Source: JABMPO01 sp964539785
GTDB taxonomy: Bacteria; Fidelibacterota; Marinisomatia; Marinisomatales; TCS56
Length of the DNA: 24,454 nt
Reading direction: 5' to 3'
Assembly (NCBI GenBank): GCA_964539785.1
Contig: CAZIJQ010000037.1
Coordinates: forward strand, 1-24,454
Shown: positions 8,415 through 16,139 of the stretch, one piece after another
How positions within the stretch are numbered: the stretch's first letter is position 1
How the letters are laid out: the number at the start of each line of letters is the position of its first letter
The notes under the pieces: model-generated
Database searches by the model: none
What the model was told of the DNA's origin: nothing
What the model saw: only the letters and a program-made list of their open reading frames with translations
Program-made: the position numbers and the translations under genes

Positions 8415-9632
8415 TTAGATTAAAATTCCAGCAATTGTGGCGGTCAGCCAGGAAGCCAGGGCTCCACCAATCATAGCCTTCATACCCAGCTTAGCCAAAT
8501 CCTTGCGGCGATTGGGAGCGATGCCACCGATTCCGCCCATCTGAATACCGATGGAGGCGAAATTAGCAAACCCACACAGGGCGTAACTGGCAATAATGGC
8601 GCTCCGGTCCGACAGTGCGGAAGTTGCCCTCAGATCACCTAGATCGGCATAGGCGATTAATTCCGTCAAAATAATTTTTTCGCCCATTAGTGTTCCGACT
8701 ATTCCGGATTCACCCCAGGGCACACCCATGGTCCAAGCCAGCGGTCTAAAACAGAAGCCCAGGATTTCCTGGAGCGATAGACCTACTAAACTTAAAGCAG
8801 CATTTACCAGGGCAATTATAGCTACAAAGGCAACTAACATGGCGGCCACGTTGGCAGCCAATTTCATGCCATCAGTCGCGCCGCGACCAATGGCTTCCAT
8901 GGCATTGGAATCGGGCTTTTCAATCTCAATTTTCAGAGTACCACTGGTCTCTGAATCTTCCGTTTCGGGATAGATGATTTTAGCAACGACCAAAGCGGCC
9001 GGGGCGCTCATTATGGAAGCGGCCATTAAATGGCCGGCAATCCCGGGAACATCACCCAATATCTTGACATAAATTGCCATGACACCACCAGCTACGGTGG
9101 CGAATCCACCGGTCATAACCGCCATCAATTCTGATTTGGTCATATGGCTGATAAACGGCCGGATCATCAAGGGTGCTTCGGTTTGTCCGATAAAAATATT
9201 GGCTGACACGCTGAGCGTTTCGGCACCGCTGGTTTTCATGGTTTTCTGCATGGCCCGGGCGATCCATTTAACGAAAAACTGCATCACTCCCAGGTGATAG
9301 AGCATGGCCATCAGGGCGGAAAAGAAAATGATGGTTGGTAAAACTCGGAAGGCAAAATTCATCAAGGGACCTTCCACGACCCCAGCCCCGAATGATTTAA
9401 ACAGGAAATCACTCCCTGCATCAGAAAAGCTCAACAGCTTCTTGATGACTTTATCCACGAAACTGAAGAAAGGTTTACCAATTGGTGTTTTAAGGATAAA
9501 TAATGCGAATAATAGTTGTAGACTCAGTCCGCCAAAGACCAGGCGCCAGGGAATCTTGCTGCGATTATTTGACATTCCATAAGCAATGGCTAACAGGGTA
9601 AAAAGTCCTAAAATACCAATATAGCGTTCCAT
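8415..9632 (-). CDS. Concentrative nucleoside transporter (NupC/CNT family)
   Basis: Inner-membrane cation-coupled nucleoside importer of 405 residues. Family landmarks are the GGFATVAGGVMAIYV segment, the MSAPAALVVAK block that follows, and GFANFASIGIQMGGIGG near the C-terminus. The N- and C-terminal helix groups match the CNT architecture, with a gate domain at the end. I use the ATG at 9632 because a strong ribosome site (GGAGG) precedes it by four bases and it overlaps the tdk stop by one base (TAATG). A longer in-frame start at 9665 adds only 11 unrelated residues. It probably feeds the thymidine, uridine and cytidine salvage enzymes encoded just upstream. Substrate preference cannot be read with certainty. 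Confidence 0.92.
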   Translation of the reverse strand: MERYIGILGLFTLLAIAYGMSNNRSKIPWRLVFGGLSLQLLFALFILKTPIGKPFFSFVDKVIKKLLSFSDAGSDFLFKSFGAGVVEGPLMNFAFRVLPTIIFFSALMAMLYHLGVMQFFVKWIARAMQKTMKTSGAETLSVSANIFIGQTEAPLMIRPFISHMTKSELMAVMTGGFATVAGGVMAIYVKILGDVPGIAGHLMAASIMSAPAALVVAKIIYPETEDSETSGTLKIEIEKPDSNAMEAIGRGATDGMKLAANVAAMLVAFVAIIALVNAALSLVGLSLQEILGFCFRPLAWTMGVPWGESGIVGTLMGEKIILTELIAYADLGDLRATSALSDRSAIIASYALCGFANFASIGIQMGGIGGIAPNRRKDLAKLGMKAMIGGALASWLTATIAGILI

Positions 9633-10192
9633 TAATCCTCCGGAGGTTCGTAACAATTTCGACAACGGGCTTCGTACATATCAGATTCACCTACCACCAC
9701 CTGGGCTGAATCTTTAGTTAGCCGCTGGGTAAAATTGGCGGGATTACCACACACCATACAGATAGCCTGTAATTTATTTAAATAATCCGCTTCGCACATG
9801 AGGCGCGGCATGGGGCCAAAGGGTACCGCGCGAAAATCTTTATCAAGTCCGGCCACAATTACCCGTTTACCCCGCAGAGCCAGGGTCTTGCAAATATCAA
9901 CCAGATCATCAGTGAAGAACTGGGCTTCATCAATACCGATTACCTGAGCCCGTTCACTTAGGGGTAATATTTCGTTGGCATGACTGATTATATGCGATTC
10001 CATCTTTAACTGATTATGCGAGACGATGTGATCCTCGCTGAAGCGCACATCAATCTTTGGCTTAAAAATAGCGGTCCGCAGGCGGGCTATTTCAGCTCTC
10101 CTGAGCAGGCGCATTAATTCTTCTGTTTTTCCACAGAACATACTGCCGCAGATTACTTCGATCCAGCCGGTTCCCAGTGTTGAATTAGTCAT
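9632..10192 (-). CDS. tdk: Thymidine kinase (type II, TK1-like)
   Basis: Phosphorylates thymidine with ATP to dTMP in the salvage pathway. The P-loop GSMFCGKT is at residues 16-23. The catalytic glutamate is E89 in IDEAQFF. A structural zinc site is formed by C145, C148, C177 and C180. The length of 186 residues is usual for bacterial TK1-like enzymes. It begins the run tdk-CNT-adk-coaE and is translationally coupled to the transporter by a one-base overlap. No ribosome site precedes the ATG, but a well-matched promoter (10205-10233) ends only 12 bases upstream, so its message may have almost no leader. Confidence 0.95.
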   Translation of the reverse strand: MTNSTLGTGWIEVICGSMFCGKTEELMRLLRRAEIARLRTAIFKPKIDVRFSEDHIVSHNQLKMESHIISHANEILPLSERAQVIGIDEAQFFTDDLVDICKTLALRGKRVIVAGLDKDFRAVPFGPMPRLMCEADYLNKLQAICMVCGNPANFTQRLTKDSAQVVVGESDMYEARCRNCYEPPED

Positions 10193-10204
10193 AATGTTAA
10201 CGTG

Positions 10205-10233
10205 ATGATATGATTACTAAAGCTGTTTTTCAA
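10205..10233 (-). promoter_or_regulatory. Candidate sigma70 promoter of the tdk operon
   Basis: On the reverse strand TTGAAA (10233-10228) and TATCAT (10210-10205) are exactly 17 bases apart, each matching the consensus at five of six positions. Twelve bases separate the -10 from the tdk ATG. The rest of the spacer 10234-10402 holds no gene that I can see. Confidence 0.45.
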
Positions 10234-10402
10234 TGATATTAGCGAGGGCATTATCAGTATAATTTAATCAATTGCTATTGTTGTCTCGGCATTGCTCTCG
10301 GTAATTGATCCCTCTGATACCATGATAATAGTAATATCAGATTTAATAGTCTATAATTTATTCACCTTTGTCAGAATATTCTGCGGCCGGCAGCAGGGAA
10401 CT

Positions 10403-10824
10403 TCATTTCTTGACCGTTAAAAAAGAGTCGATTTTTGTCCGCAGGATATCGATTGCCACTTTATTCTTACCGCCTTCGGGGATAATCAGGTCGGCGTGTT
10501 CTTTGGATGGTTGGACAAATGATTCGTGCATGGGACGAACAGTGGAAATATATTGATNNNNNNNNNNNNNNNNNNNNNNNNNNNNNNNNNNNNNNNNNNN
10601 NNNNNNNNNNNNNNNNNNNNNNNNNNNNNNNNNNNNNNNNNNNNNNNNNNNNNNNNNTGCTTTCGTTCTTCGAATGGTAAATGAGAAAGATCGTTATAAT
10701 AGGCGTCTTGCTCAATTACGATTACCTCACCGGCACCATAGGCCTGCATCAGCCTCCTGGCTATGGTAGTCTTTCCCGACCCGGTACCGCCAGCGATACC
10801 GATAATTATGGGCTGTTTTATCAT
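10403..10824 (-). CDS. udk: Uridine kinase, interrupted by assembly gap
   Basis: Phosphorylates uridine and cytidine to UMP and CMP. The known N-terminal 55 residues contain the P-loop GGTGSGKTT (12-20) and the substrate-loop DAYYNDLSHLPFEER. After a 100-N gap (10558-10657) the true C-terminus resumes in another frame: fifty residues starting QYISTVRPMHESF, including the family block IIPEGGKNKVAID, then a TGA at 10403-10405. The two parts are out of frame if the gap is taken as 100 bases. Complete Udk proteins have about 205-213 residues, so about 100 residues (300 bases) are probably missing. There is no sign that the gene itself is broken. It overlaps cdd by four bases (ATGA). Confidence 0.92.
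10558..10657. other. Assembly gap of 100 N with arbitrary length
   Basis: One hundred N inside udk. Frame logic requires a true length of 2 modulo 3, which 100 is not, and the protein family length predicts about 300 bases. It is therefore a scaffold placeholder, so all coordinates to the right are nominal. Confidence 0.97.
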
Positions 10825-11216
10825 TTCAGGCTTTCCTTATCAAATGCGTCAGGCAATAGGTCGGTACTGCTGGTTGTGCGATTCAGGCCGGCTTCATCGG
10901 CTATGTAGACCGGAATAGCGCCGCATAATTCCCAGATTACCTGTCGACAGGCGCCGCAGGGCGATCCCCCATCCCGGGTCGCCACCGCCAGTGCTTTGAA
11001 TTGCTGATGACCTTCGGCCAGCGCTCTAAACAGGGCAACTCTTTCCGCGCAGCAGGCTAGACTATAGCTGGCCGATTCCACATTACAGCCGCCAATAACT
11101 GATCCGTCGGCGGTTAAAACAGCGGCTCCAACGTCATAATTTGAATAGGGAGCGTAAGCTTTTTGGCGCATATCGTTAGCAGTTTTGATTAATTGTTTAA
11201 TTATTTCTTCCGGCAT
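10821..11216 (-). CDS. cdd: Cytidine deaminase
   Basis: Zinc enzyme that deaminates cytidine and deoxycytidine to uridine and deoxyuridine. The C-A-E motif gives ligand C56 and the catalytic E58. The PCGAC motif supplies C87 and C90. The three-cysteine zinc set and 131-residue length identify the homotetrameric type found in Bacillus and animals rather than the E. coli dimer. The substrate motif APYSNYDVGAA is at about 22-32. A ribosome site (AGAGGA) precedes the ATG at 11216. It overlaps udk by four bases, so uridine made here can be passed to the uridine kinase encoded next. Confidence 0.95.
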   Translation of the reverse strand: MPEEIIKQLIKTANDMRQKAYAPYSNYDVGAAVLTADGSVIGGCNVESASYSLACCAERVALFRALAEGHQQFKALAVATRDGGSPCGACRQVIWELCGAIPVYIADEAGLNRTTSSTDLLPDAFDKESLK

Positions 11217-11230
11217 AATTGATCCTCTTA

Positions 11231-11974
11231 TTAATAACGCTCTAACCGAATGGTCCTGAAAATACGATCCAAGAGTATTCCAGTCAAAAAACCACCAATA
11301 TGAGCAAACCAGGCAACGCCACCGGTGGTGTTAATTCCCAAAGCGCCCATCCCATTGGTAAGCTGATTTAAGAACCAGATACCCAATACAATGAATGCGG
11401 GAACCCGGATCGTGGTAATAAAAAATAGTAAAAATACGAAGACATGGATATTAGCCCGTGGATAACGAAACATATAGGCGCCCAGTATTCCGGCAATGGC
11501 GCCGCTGGCTCCGATCATTGGAATAGTGGAATGGATATTCAAAATTATTTGCGCCAGCCCGGCTCCGATCCCGCACAACAGAAAAAATATAGCAAACCGC
11601 CGATGCCCAAGACCGCTTTCTACATTGTCGCCAAAAATCCAGAGAAACAGCATATTAAACAGCAAATGACCGATCCCACCGTGCATAAACATGGAAGTAA
11701 ATATGGTAATAAATGGACTGTGAGGCTGAGCGTCCAGCCGGATGGGACGCCGGGTAATGCGTTGCAGGCTTAATTCGTGATCACTGATTATAGTATCATT
11801 GTCAACGCCGATGATTTTGGCGGGTATTAACCCATAACTCAAATTGAATTCATATTCTGCCCGGGGATTCAGGCTCAATTGGAATAAAAAAATTACTACG
11901 TTGAGAGCAATGATGACATAGGTTACATAAGGTTTTAAAATACTGGGATTATCATCACGATAGGGAATAAACAT
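11231..11974 (-). CDS. Rhomboid family intramembrane serine protease
   Basis: Membrane serine protease of 247 residues with six or seven hydrophobic segments. The catalytic serine is S157 in GASGAIAG and the partner histidine is H225 in AHIGG. The oxyanion residues H103 and N107 in HLLFNMLFLW are intact, so it should be active. The N-terminal MFIPYRDDNP is typical of a bacterial rhomboid subgroup with a soluble loop between the first two helices (about 38-88). Substrates are unknown. Its ATG overlaps the stop of the M23 peptidase by one base (TAATG), and cdd follows 14 bases after its stop, so it is in the middle of a five-gene reverse operon. Confidence 0.93.
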   Translation of the reverse strand: MFIPYRDDNPSILKPYVTYVIIALNVVIFLFQLSLNPRAEYEFNLSYGLIPAKIIGVDNDTIISDHELSLQRITRRPIRLDAQPHSPFITIFTSMFMHGGIGHLLFNMLFLWIFGDNVESGLGHRRFAIFFLLCGIGAGLAQIILNIHSTIPMIGASGAIAGILGAYMFRYPRANIHVFVFLLFFITTIRVPAFIVLGIWFLNQLTNGMGALGINTTGGVAWFAHIGGFLTGILLDRIFRTIRLERY

Positions 11975-14226
11975 TAGTTGACGGTAAAATCGATTTTTTT
12001 AACGGTGTTATTGCCAGCCCGGTCAGTTACTGAAAAAATAATTTCATGGGACCCGGTATTCAATGGTACGTCCAGGGTATAGCTCATTTCTTTCAGCATT
12101 GGTTGATAAGCGAATATTTGCAATTCTCCATCCAGCATTAAAAACAGATTAGCTTCGCTTGCTTCTATTCCAGACAATTGATCAGCAAATTCGGCTTTCA
12201 GAGTTTCAACATCCTGATAATGATAATGCCCGCCCTGGGCGGGAAATGTTGAGATTATTGCTGGCGGGGTCGTGTCCTGCAAAATGGCAACCGTCTCCAT
12301 GGCAGAGAGCTTGGCAATCATTGTTTGACGTTGCTGGTTGTGGGCTGTGGGCAGGGATTTCCACTCCTTTTTGGAATTGAGATAATAGAGGGCGGAACGG
12401 TCTAAATTCTGATATTTTTCATCGTAGCGAATAGCAACCCGAATTGAATCGCGAATCGGAATATCGAAGGGTAGCAGGCGGTATATTTGGGATAATCGCA
12501 CACCTTCAGGGATTGGGATCGGTTCTGCCACGGTTTCAATCCAGACCGCGGTCGTATCATAAAAAGATGTAGGCAGAAGCTGGAGCGAACATTTTCGGTC
12601 GTCAGCGACTATAGCAGTGGATTTCCCAGGTAGGGCTACGCTCCCCTGATAGGGAATTCGGATTTCCCGGGGCGGGATATCATCAATTTGAATTATTATA
12701 TCAGAGATGGTGCTTAATACCATCGGTGCTAACATTTCTGAGAGGAAGACGTTGGGCTGTACCCTGGTCATTGGTACTGGCCGGTCATTCAATGGGCTGC
12801 GCAGGGCGATCCGTGGTTGCAAGCGGGTATATTCGCTGGTTTTCACTTGCAGGAAAATTCCAGCGTTGACCTGTGATATTTCCAGTTCAAAATTGGTTTG
12901 ATAAGCATCTTTTGCAACCGTCAGTTTATCCCAGTGGAAAGGATAGGTGGCGGCGCCCATCTTATTGTTACCGTAAAAATGTAAAATACGGTTATTGGCC
13001 GCTTTACGTGCTATCGTCAATTCCAACCCAAGATCTAATTTTTTAATCTTCAGCGGAGTTACCTGCTGGTCGGCATATCCAAAGGGTGTAAAACTGTAAC
13101 AGGTCGCCGACGTTATTGGTATTAACGTTCCTTCCGGTTCTACACGGAAAGTCAGATAAGATTCATTTTGATCTACTAGCTGCGCCTTAAGTTTTACCGG
13201 CGGTAGTGAAAAGATAGTACCCTTTAGCAGGGATTTGTTGCCGGCTGCATCACTTACTTCAATTTGCAGAGCATGGTGGCCGGGTGTCAATTTTATCCGC
13301 CCGGTTAGGGTTTGATTGTGGACTGATATGGGCGGGTTTTCAGGATTACTGAAAAGTTGCTGGTAATCTTCGTTGAACAGGCGTTGACGGCGGTGATTTT
13401 CGGTGTTTTTTACCAGCGCTTCCTGATCATAAAACAGGGAATCATATTGAGTTTGGAAAAATACCGAACCATCTAATATCAGACGGATCCGGTAAACATT
13501 GTATTTAAAACGTATCCCCTGAATCCGATCGTGGGTTTTGAGACTGAGGCCGATTTCACCAATACAGTTGATTGTATCCGGCAAGTGGTAAACACCACTG
13601 ATGTCACGGAAAGTGGGAAATGTACGTGGCAATGGACTGGCATCGATTAAAGTTCCAGGCTGTAGTGGCGTTATTTCGAGGGCTTCAATAACCGGCGAAA
13701 GTTTATCGGTAAGCGGAAAGCCGTTACGCTGGGGATTCAGGGTCACATCGTTGGAGTCGCGCAGTTCGAAATGCAGGTGGGCTGCCATTGATCCGCCGGT
13801 GTTACCGCTGTAACCGATTATTTCATCGCGCCGCACTGGAAATTCAAGTGGTTGGAATTGCAACTGTACATTATACGAATTATTCTTTTGCTGTTGATTT
13901 TTTAATACTTCTTCCAGCAATGGAGATAATTGATGGAGGTGGCCGTAAACGGCAGTTCGGTCATCATTTAGGCGCAGGTATAATGCTTTCCCATAACCTT
14001 TAAAACTGGCGCTGATTTTATAGACGTAACCGTCGGCGACTGCCCGGATCGGTTTGCCGGTGACACCATAAGTGGAAATGTCTAATCCCATATGAAAATG
14101 GTCATCGCGGAATTCGCCGAAATTTGATGAAAGTCGTCTGCCGTTATCCGTGGGCCAGCTATAATTTTGGGCTACTAAACTGGAACCGAGTAGTGCAATT
14201 ATTCCTATGTAATGCTGAAGTTTCAT
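11974..14226 (-). CDS. M23/LytM-domain peptidase with Ig-like tail
   Basis: Secreted protein of 750 residues. A signal peptide covers about 1-19, then the peptidase domain about 25-165. Zinc ligands H45 and D49 (HMGLD), H96 in YGHLH and the HLH pair H150/H152 are all present, so the domain should be an active peptidoglycan endopeptidase rather than a degenerate LytM factor. The remaining 580 residues are beta-rich and include at least two Ig-like stretches ending in DAAGNKS (near 330) and DRAGNN (near 738). The family typically has 200-450 residues, so the long C-terminal part is unusual. It is translationally coupled to the rhomboid gene downstream. Confidence 0.88.
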   Translation of the reverse strand: MKLQHYIGIIALLGSSLVAQNYSWPTDNGRRLSSNFGEFRDDHFHMGLDISTYGVTGKPIRAVADGYVYKISASFKGYGKALYLRLNDDRTAVYGHLHQLSPLLEEVLKNQQQKNNSYNVQLQFQPLEFPVRRDEIIGYSGNTGGSMAAHLHFELRDSNDVTLNPQRNGFPLTDKLSPVIEALEITPLQPGTLIDASPLPRTFPTFRDISGVYHLPDTINCIGEIGLSLKTHDRIQGIRFKYNVYRIRLILDGSVFFQTQYDSLFYDQEALVKNTENHRRQRLFNEDYQQLFSNPENPPISVHNQTLTGRIKLTPGHHALQIEVSDAAGNKSLLKGTIFSLPPVKLKAQLVDQNESYLTFRVEPEGTLIPITSATCYSFTPFGYADQQVTPLKIKKLDLGLELTIARKAANNRILHFYGNNKMGAATYPFHWDKLTVAKDAYQTNFELEISQVNAGIFLQVKTSEYTRLQPRIALRSPLNDRPVPMTRVQPNVFLSEMLAPMVLSTISDIIIQIDDIPPREIRIPYQGSVALPGKSTAIVADDRKCSLQLLPTSFYDTTAVWIETVAEPIPIPEGVRLSQIYRLLPFDIPIRDSIRVAIRYDEKYQNLDRSALYYLNSKKEWKSLPTAHNQQRQTMIAKLSAMETVAILQDTTPPAIISTFPAQGGHYHYQDVETLKAEFADQLSGIEASEANLFLMLDGELQIFAYQPMLKEMSYTLDVPLNTGSHEIIFSVTDRAGNNTVKKIDFTVN

Positions 14227-14250
14227 GAATGCTAAAAAGAGTAGTCGTAT

Positions 14251-14279
14251 AATTTAGATTGACTGGTTAAGTCGGTCAA
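14251..14279 (-). promoter_or_regulatory. Candidate promoter of the M23-rhomboid-cdd-udk operon
   Basis: On the reverse strand TTGACC (14279-14274) and TAAATT (14256-14251) are 17 bases apart, placing the start of transcription about 17 bases upstream of the ATG at 14226. The -35 box abuts the terminator hairpin of the preceding gene. Confidence 0.35.
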
Positions 14280-14320
14280 AGATTAAAAACGGCCAGTTAA
14301 AACCGGCTGTCTTTAATCTT
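14279..14320 (-). terminator. Long hairpin terminator after the PDZ gene
   Basis: A nearly perfect inverted repeat of 42 bases: arms of 20 bases each with one mismatch and two wobble pairs around a two-base centre. On the reverse strand the right arm contains a T-run (GTTTTT). It lies 12 bases after the stop of the PDZ protein gene. Confidence 0.65.
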
Positions 14321-14331
14321 AATTGGGAATG

Positions 14332-15147
14332 CTAATTAGATAATTCCTGGAAAGCTTTCTTTAATTCTCTGATTTCTTTTTTTAAATCGTCGAGTTCATC
14401 ACGCAGATCATCATCACTCATCGTTTTACAGTGATGCTTGTTGTCGAACCCTGGTTTTTTAAAAAAAAAGCCACGCGTATCTTTATCAAAATGATCGAAA
14501 TCATGATCATCCAGGAAGGAATCTCCGCGGGAAAACCAGGTCATTTTTTGCGGTGATTCGGATTCACCCAGTTTGACACTGAGATTCTTTTCCTTGCGAT
14601 CTCGTATAATGTTCACCTTAACCGTGGTTTCCGGATCATAGCGGTGGATTACCTGTTTTAATTCCGCGGTTGAGGAAATATTAGTATCATTCACTTTGAG
14701 TATAATGTCGCCGGCTTTCAGTTTGGCATTTTTAGCAGGACTGTCGTCAATGACCTCGGAGATTAATACTCCTCCGTCATGCTTGATGCCAAAGTATTTT
14801 CGTAATTGATCGGTCAAAGATTGAACTTTTACCCCCAGCCAACCACCTTTTTCCGGTTGCAGACATTTTTGGTCAAAATCGGCAAAATTGAAATCATCCA
14901 TGGTTATATCATATTGCGTCAGGTATTCCATGACTGCCTTGTCATGCATACTACCGACAGGAATTTCCATTTCTTCGATTTTTCCATCGCGATTAATAAT
15001 AATTTTTAGGGTGCTGTCACTTTCAAATCTTTCAATCTTGATTGTTTTTTCATTGTTGTCGTCATCAAGAGTAATGGTTTTGGTTACGACAGTTTGAGCC
15101 TGGATCAGGCCGATACACAATATTGTTGCGATTAACAGTCTGGGCAT
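14332..15147 (-). CDS. Secreted PDZ-domain protein without protease domain
   Basis: Periplasmic or secreted protein of 271 residues. A signal peptide covers about 1-18. A beta-rich stretch is at 20-65. A single PDZ domain of HtrA type covers about 101-195 (GWLGVKV, then KAGDIILKVND). A linker rich in Asp, His and Phe follows at 205-240, then a charged coiled-coil at about 245-270. No serine-protease domain is encoded before the PDZ, so it is not a DegP homologue; it more likely binds exposed C-termini of envelope proteins as an adaptor. A strong ribosome site (GGAGG) precedes the ATG. It is transcribed alone between the divergent spacer at 15148-15388 and its own terminator. Confidence 0.82.
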   Translation of the reverse strand: MPRLLIATILCIGLIQAQTVVTKTITLDDDNNEKTIKIERFESDSTLKIIINRDGKIEEMEIPVGSMHDKAVMEYLTQYDITMDDFNFADFDQKCLQPEKGGWLGVKVQSLTDQLRKYFGIKHDGGVLISEVIDDSPAKNAKLKAGDIILKVNDTNISSTAELKQVIHRYDPETTVKVNIIRDRKEKNLSVKLGESESPQKMTWFSRGDSFLDDHDFDHFDKDTRGFFFKKPGFDNKHHCKTMSDDDLRDELDDLKKEIRELKKAFQELSN

Positions 15148-15388
15148 GTTGCCTCCATAATTGATGGCGTAAATACGTTAAAGCAGACAATTAGTTCCTG
15201 TTTTCCGCCTTGGTAGAAAGCTGAATATAAATCTGCCTTGGCGACATATTGATTGCGTGACCAGGGGCACTGGACTAAAAATCTTATATTGTAAAACTGG
15301 ATTTAAACCTTAAATTCTACTGATATACTTAGTTGATAGGGAAGATATAAGTCCTACAAGACTTTTAACCAAACAGGAGAATTACAGA

Positions 15389-16090
15389 ATGAAATCAAAA
15401 ATACTTACTTTAATCTTGATCGGCTTGCTGGCAGTACCGATGAGTTCAAGTTTCGGCTTTATCGGGTTCGGTCTTCAGGGTTTATCTGAGATGGGTTCAG
15501 CAGATGCTGGTTCATATACTCAAGGTAGTGGTTTAACCGAAGTAACTATGACACGGGACGGATTTGATGGTGTTATAGGTGGTGGTGGCTATCTGTATCT
15601 TGATTTTATACCGTTGATCGATTTGGATTTTGACTTTCAAGTTGCTGCGGCTGAATATGATTTCCGGTTTGCTAACGCAATGGGTGTTATGGACGATACA
15701 CCATTCGGTTGGGCGCGAGTATCTGGTTACCTTACTGCACGTAAAAATCTACTAAAGTTTGGTGTACCAATTCTTGGAGGTATTAAACTACAAGCTGGTG
15801 GTGGGTTGAATTTTCACGCGTCTACTCCACTAGCTTCAATTGATATGATTGAAGAATTGCTGGGCGGTGATTTGATCAATGGAAGTACTGACGATCTCGA
15901 AGCTAATTTAAAAGATTACCTGAAAGAAAATAAAATAGATGCATCCGGCTTACATTTCCAGGCCGGCGTTCAAATTAAACTGCTAGTTCTGGATACATTT
16001 GTATTTTATCGTTATACCATGGCTAAAGATGTTTACGCCGACCAGGATGGTTTTGGCTCACTCAATATCCGTGTTGGAATGGGTTTTTAA
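15389..16090 (+). CDS. Secreted beta-barrel-like protein, unknown function
   Basis: Protein of 233 residues with a signal peptide (about 1-22, cleaved near SSFG). The mature part is glycine-rich with alternating hydrophobic and polar residues, and it ends in a phenylalanine after a strand-like RVGMGF. These features are typical of small outer-membrane barrels recognised by the BAM complex. Distant resemblance to DUF6588-like proteins is possible, but I am not sure. A ribosome site (AGGAGA) lies seven bases before the ATG. It is monocistronic, with a strong terminator at 16115-16139. The 241-base spacer upstream should hold its promoter; TATACT at 15324-15329 is a possible -10 but no good -35 matches it. 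Confidence 0.7.
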   Translation: MKSKILTLILIGLLAVPMSSSFGFIGFGLQGLSEMGSADAGSYTQGSGLTEVTMTRDGFDGVIGGGGYLYLDFIPLIDLDFDFQVAAAEYDFRFANAMGVMDDTPFGWARVSGYLTARKNLLKFGVPILGGIKLQAGGGLNFHASTPLASIDMIEELLGGDLINGSTDDLEANLKDYLKENKIDASGLHFQAGVQIKLLVLDTFVFYRYTMAKDVYADQDGFGSLNIRVGMGF

Positions 16091-16114
16091 TAGCCGGAAT
16101 CATTGAAGTACTTG

Positions 16115-16139
16115 AGGGACGGTTCGCCGTCCCTTTTTA
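16115..16139 (+). terminator. Strong intrinsic terminator
   Basis: A perfect 8-base stem (AGGGACGG / CCGTCCCT) with a TTCG loop is followed by five T. It ends the forward barrel-protein gene. The T-run overlaps the stop codon of the convergent lamin-tail gene, so both genes end at the same hairpin. Confidence 0.9.

Noticed and set aside
9633..9665. Upstream start for the nucleoside transporter
   Set aside because: The ATG at 9632 has a strong ribosome site and a TAATG overlap with tdk.
10267..10312. Short inverted repeat (ATCAATT...AATTGAT) in the udk-tdk spacer
   Set aside because: Seven A/T-rich bases with a long loop are expected by chance.
10486..10824. A 112-residue udk-like frame reading through the N run
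   Set aside because: The part after the gap is in the wrong frame; the true C-terminus reads in another frame and ends at 10403.
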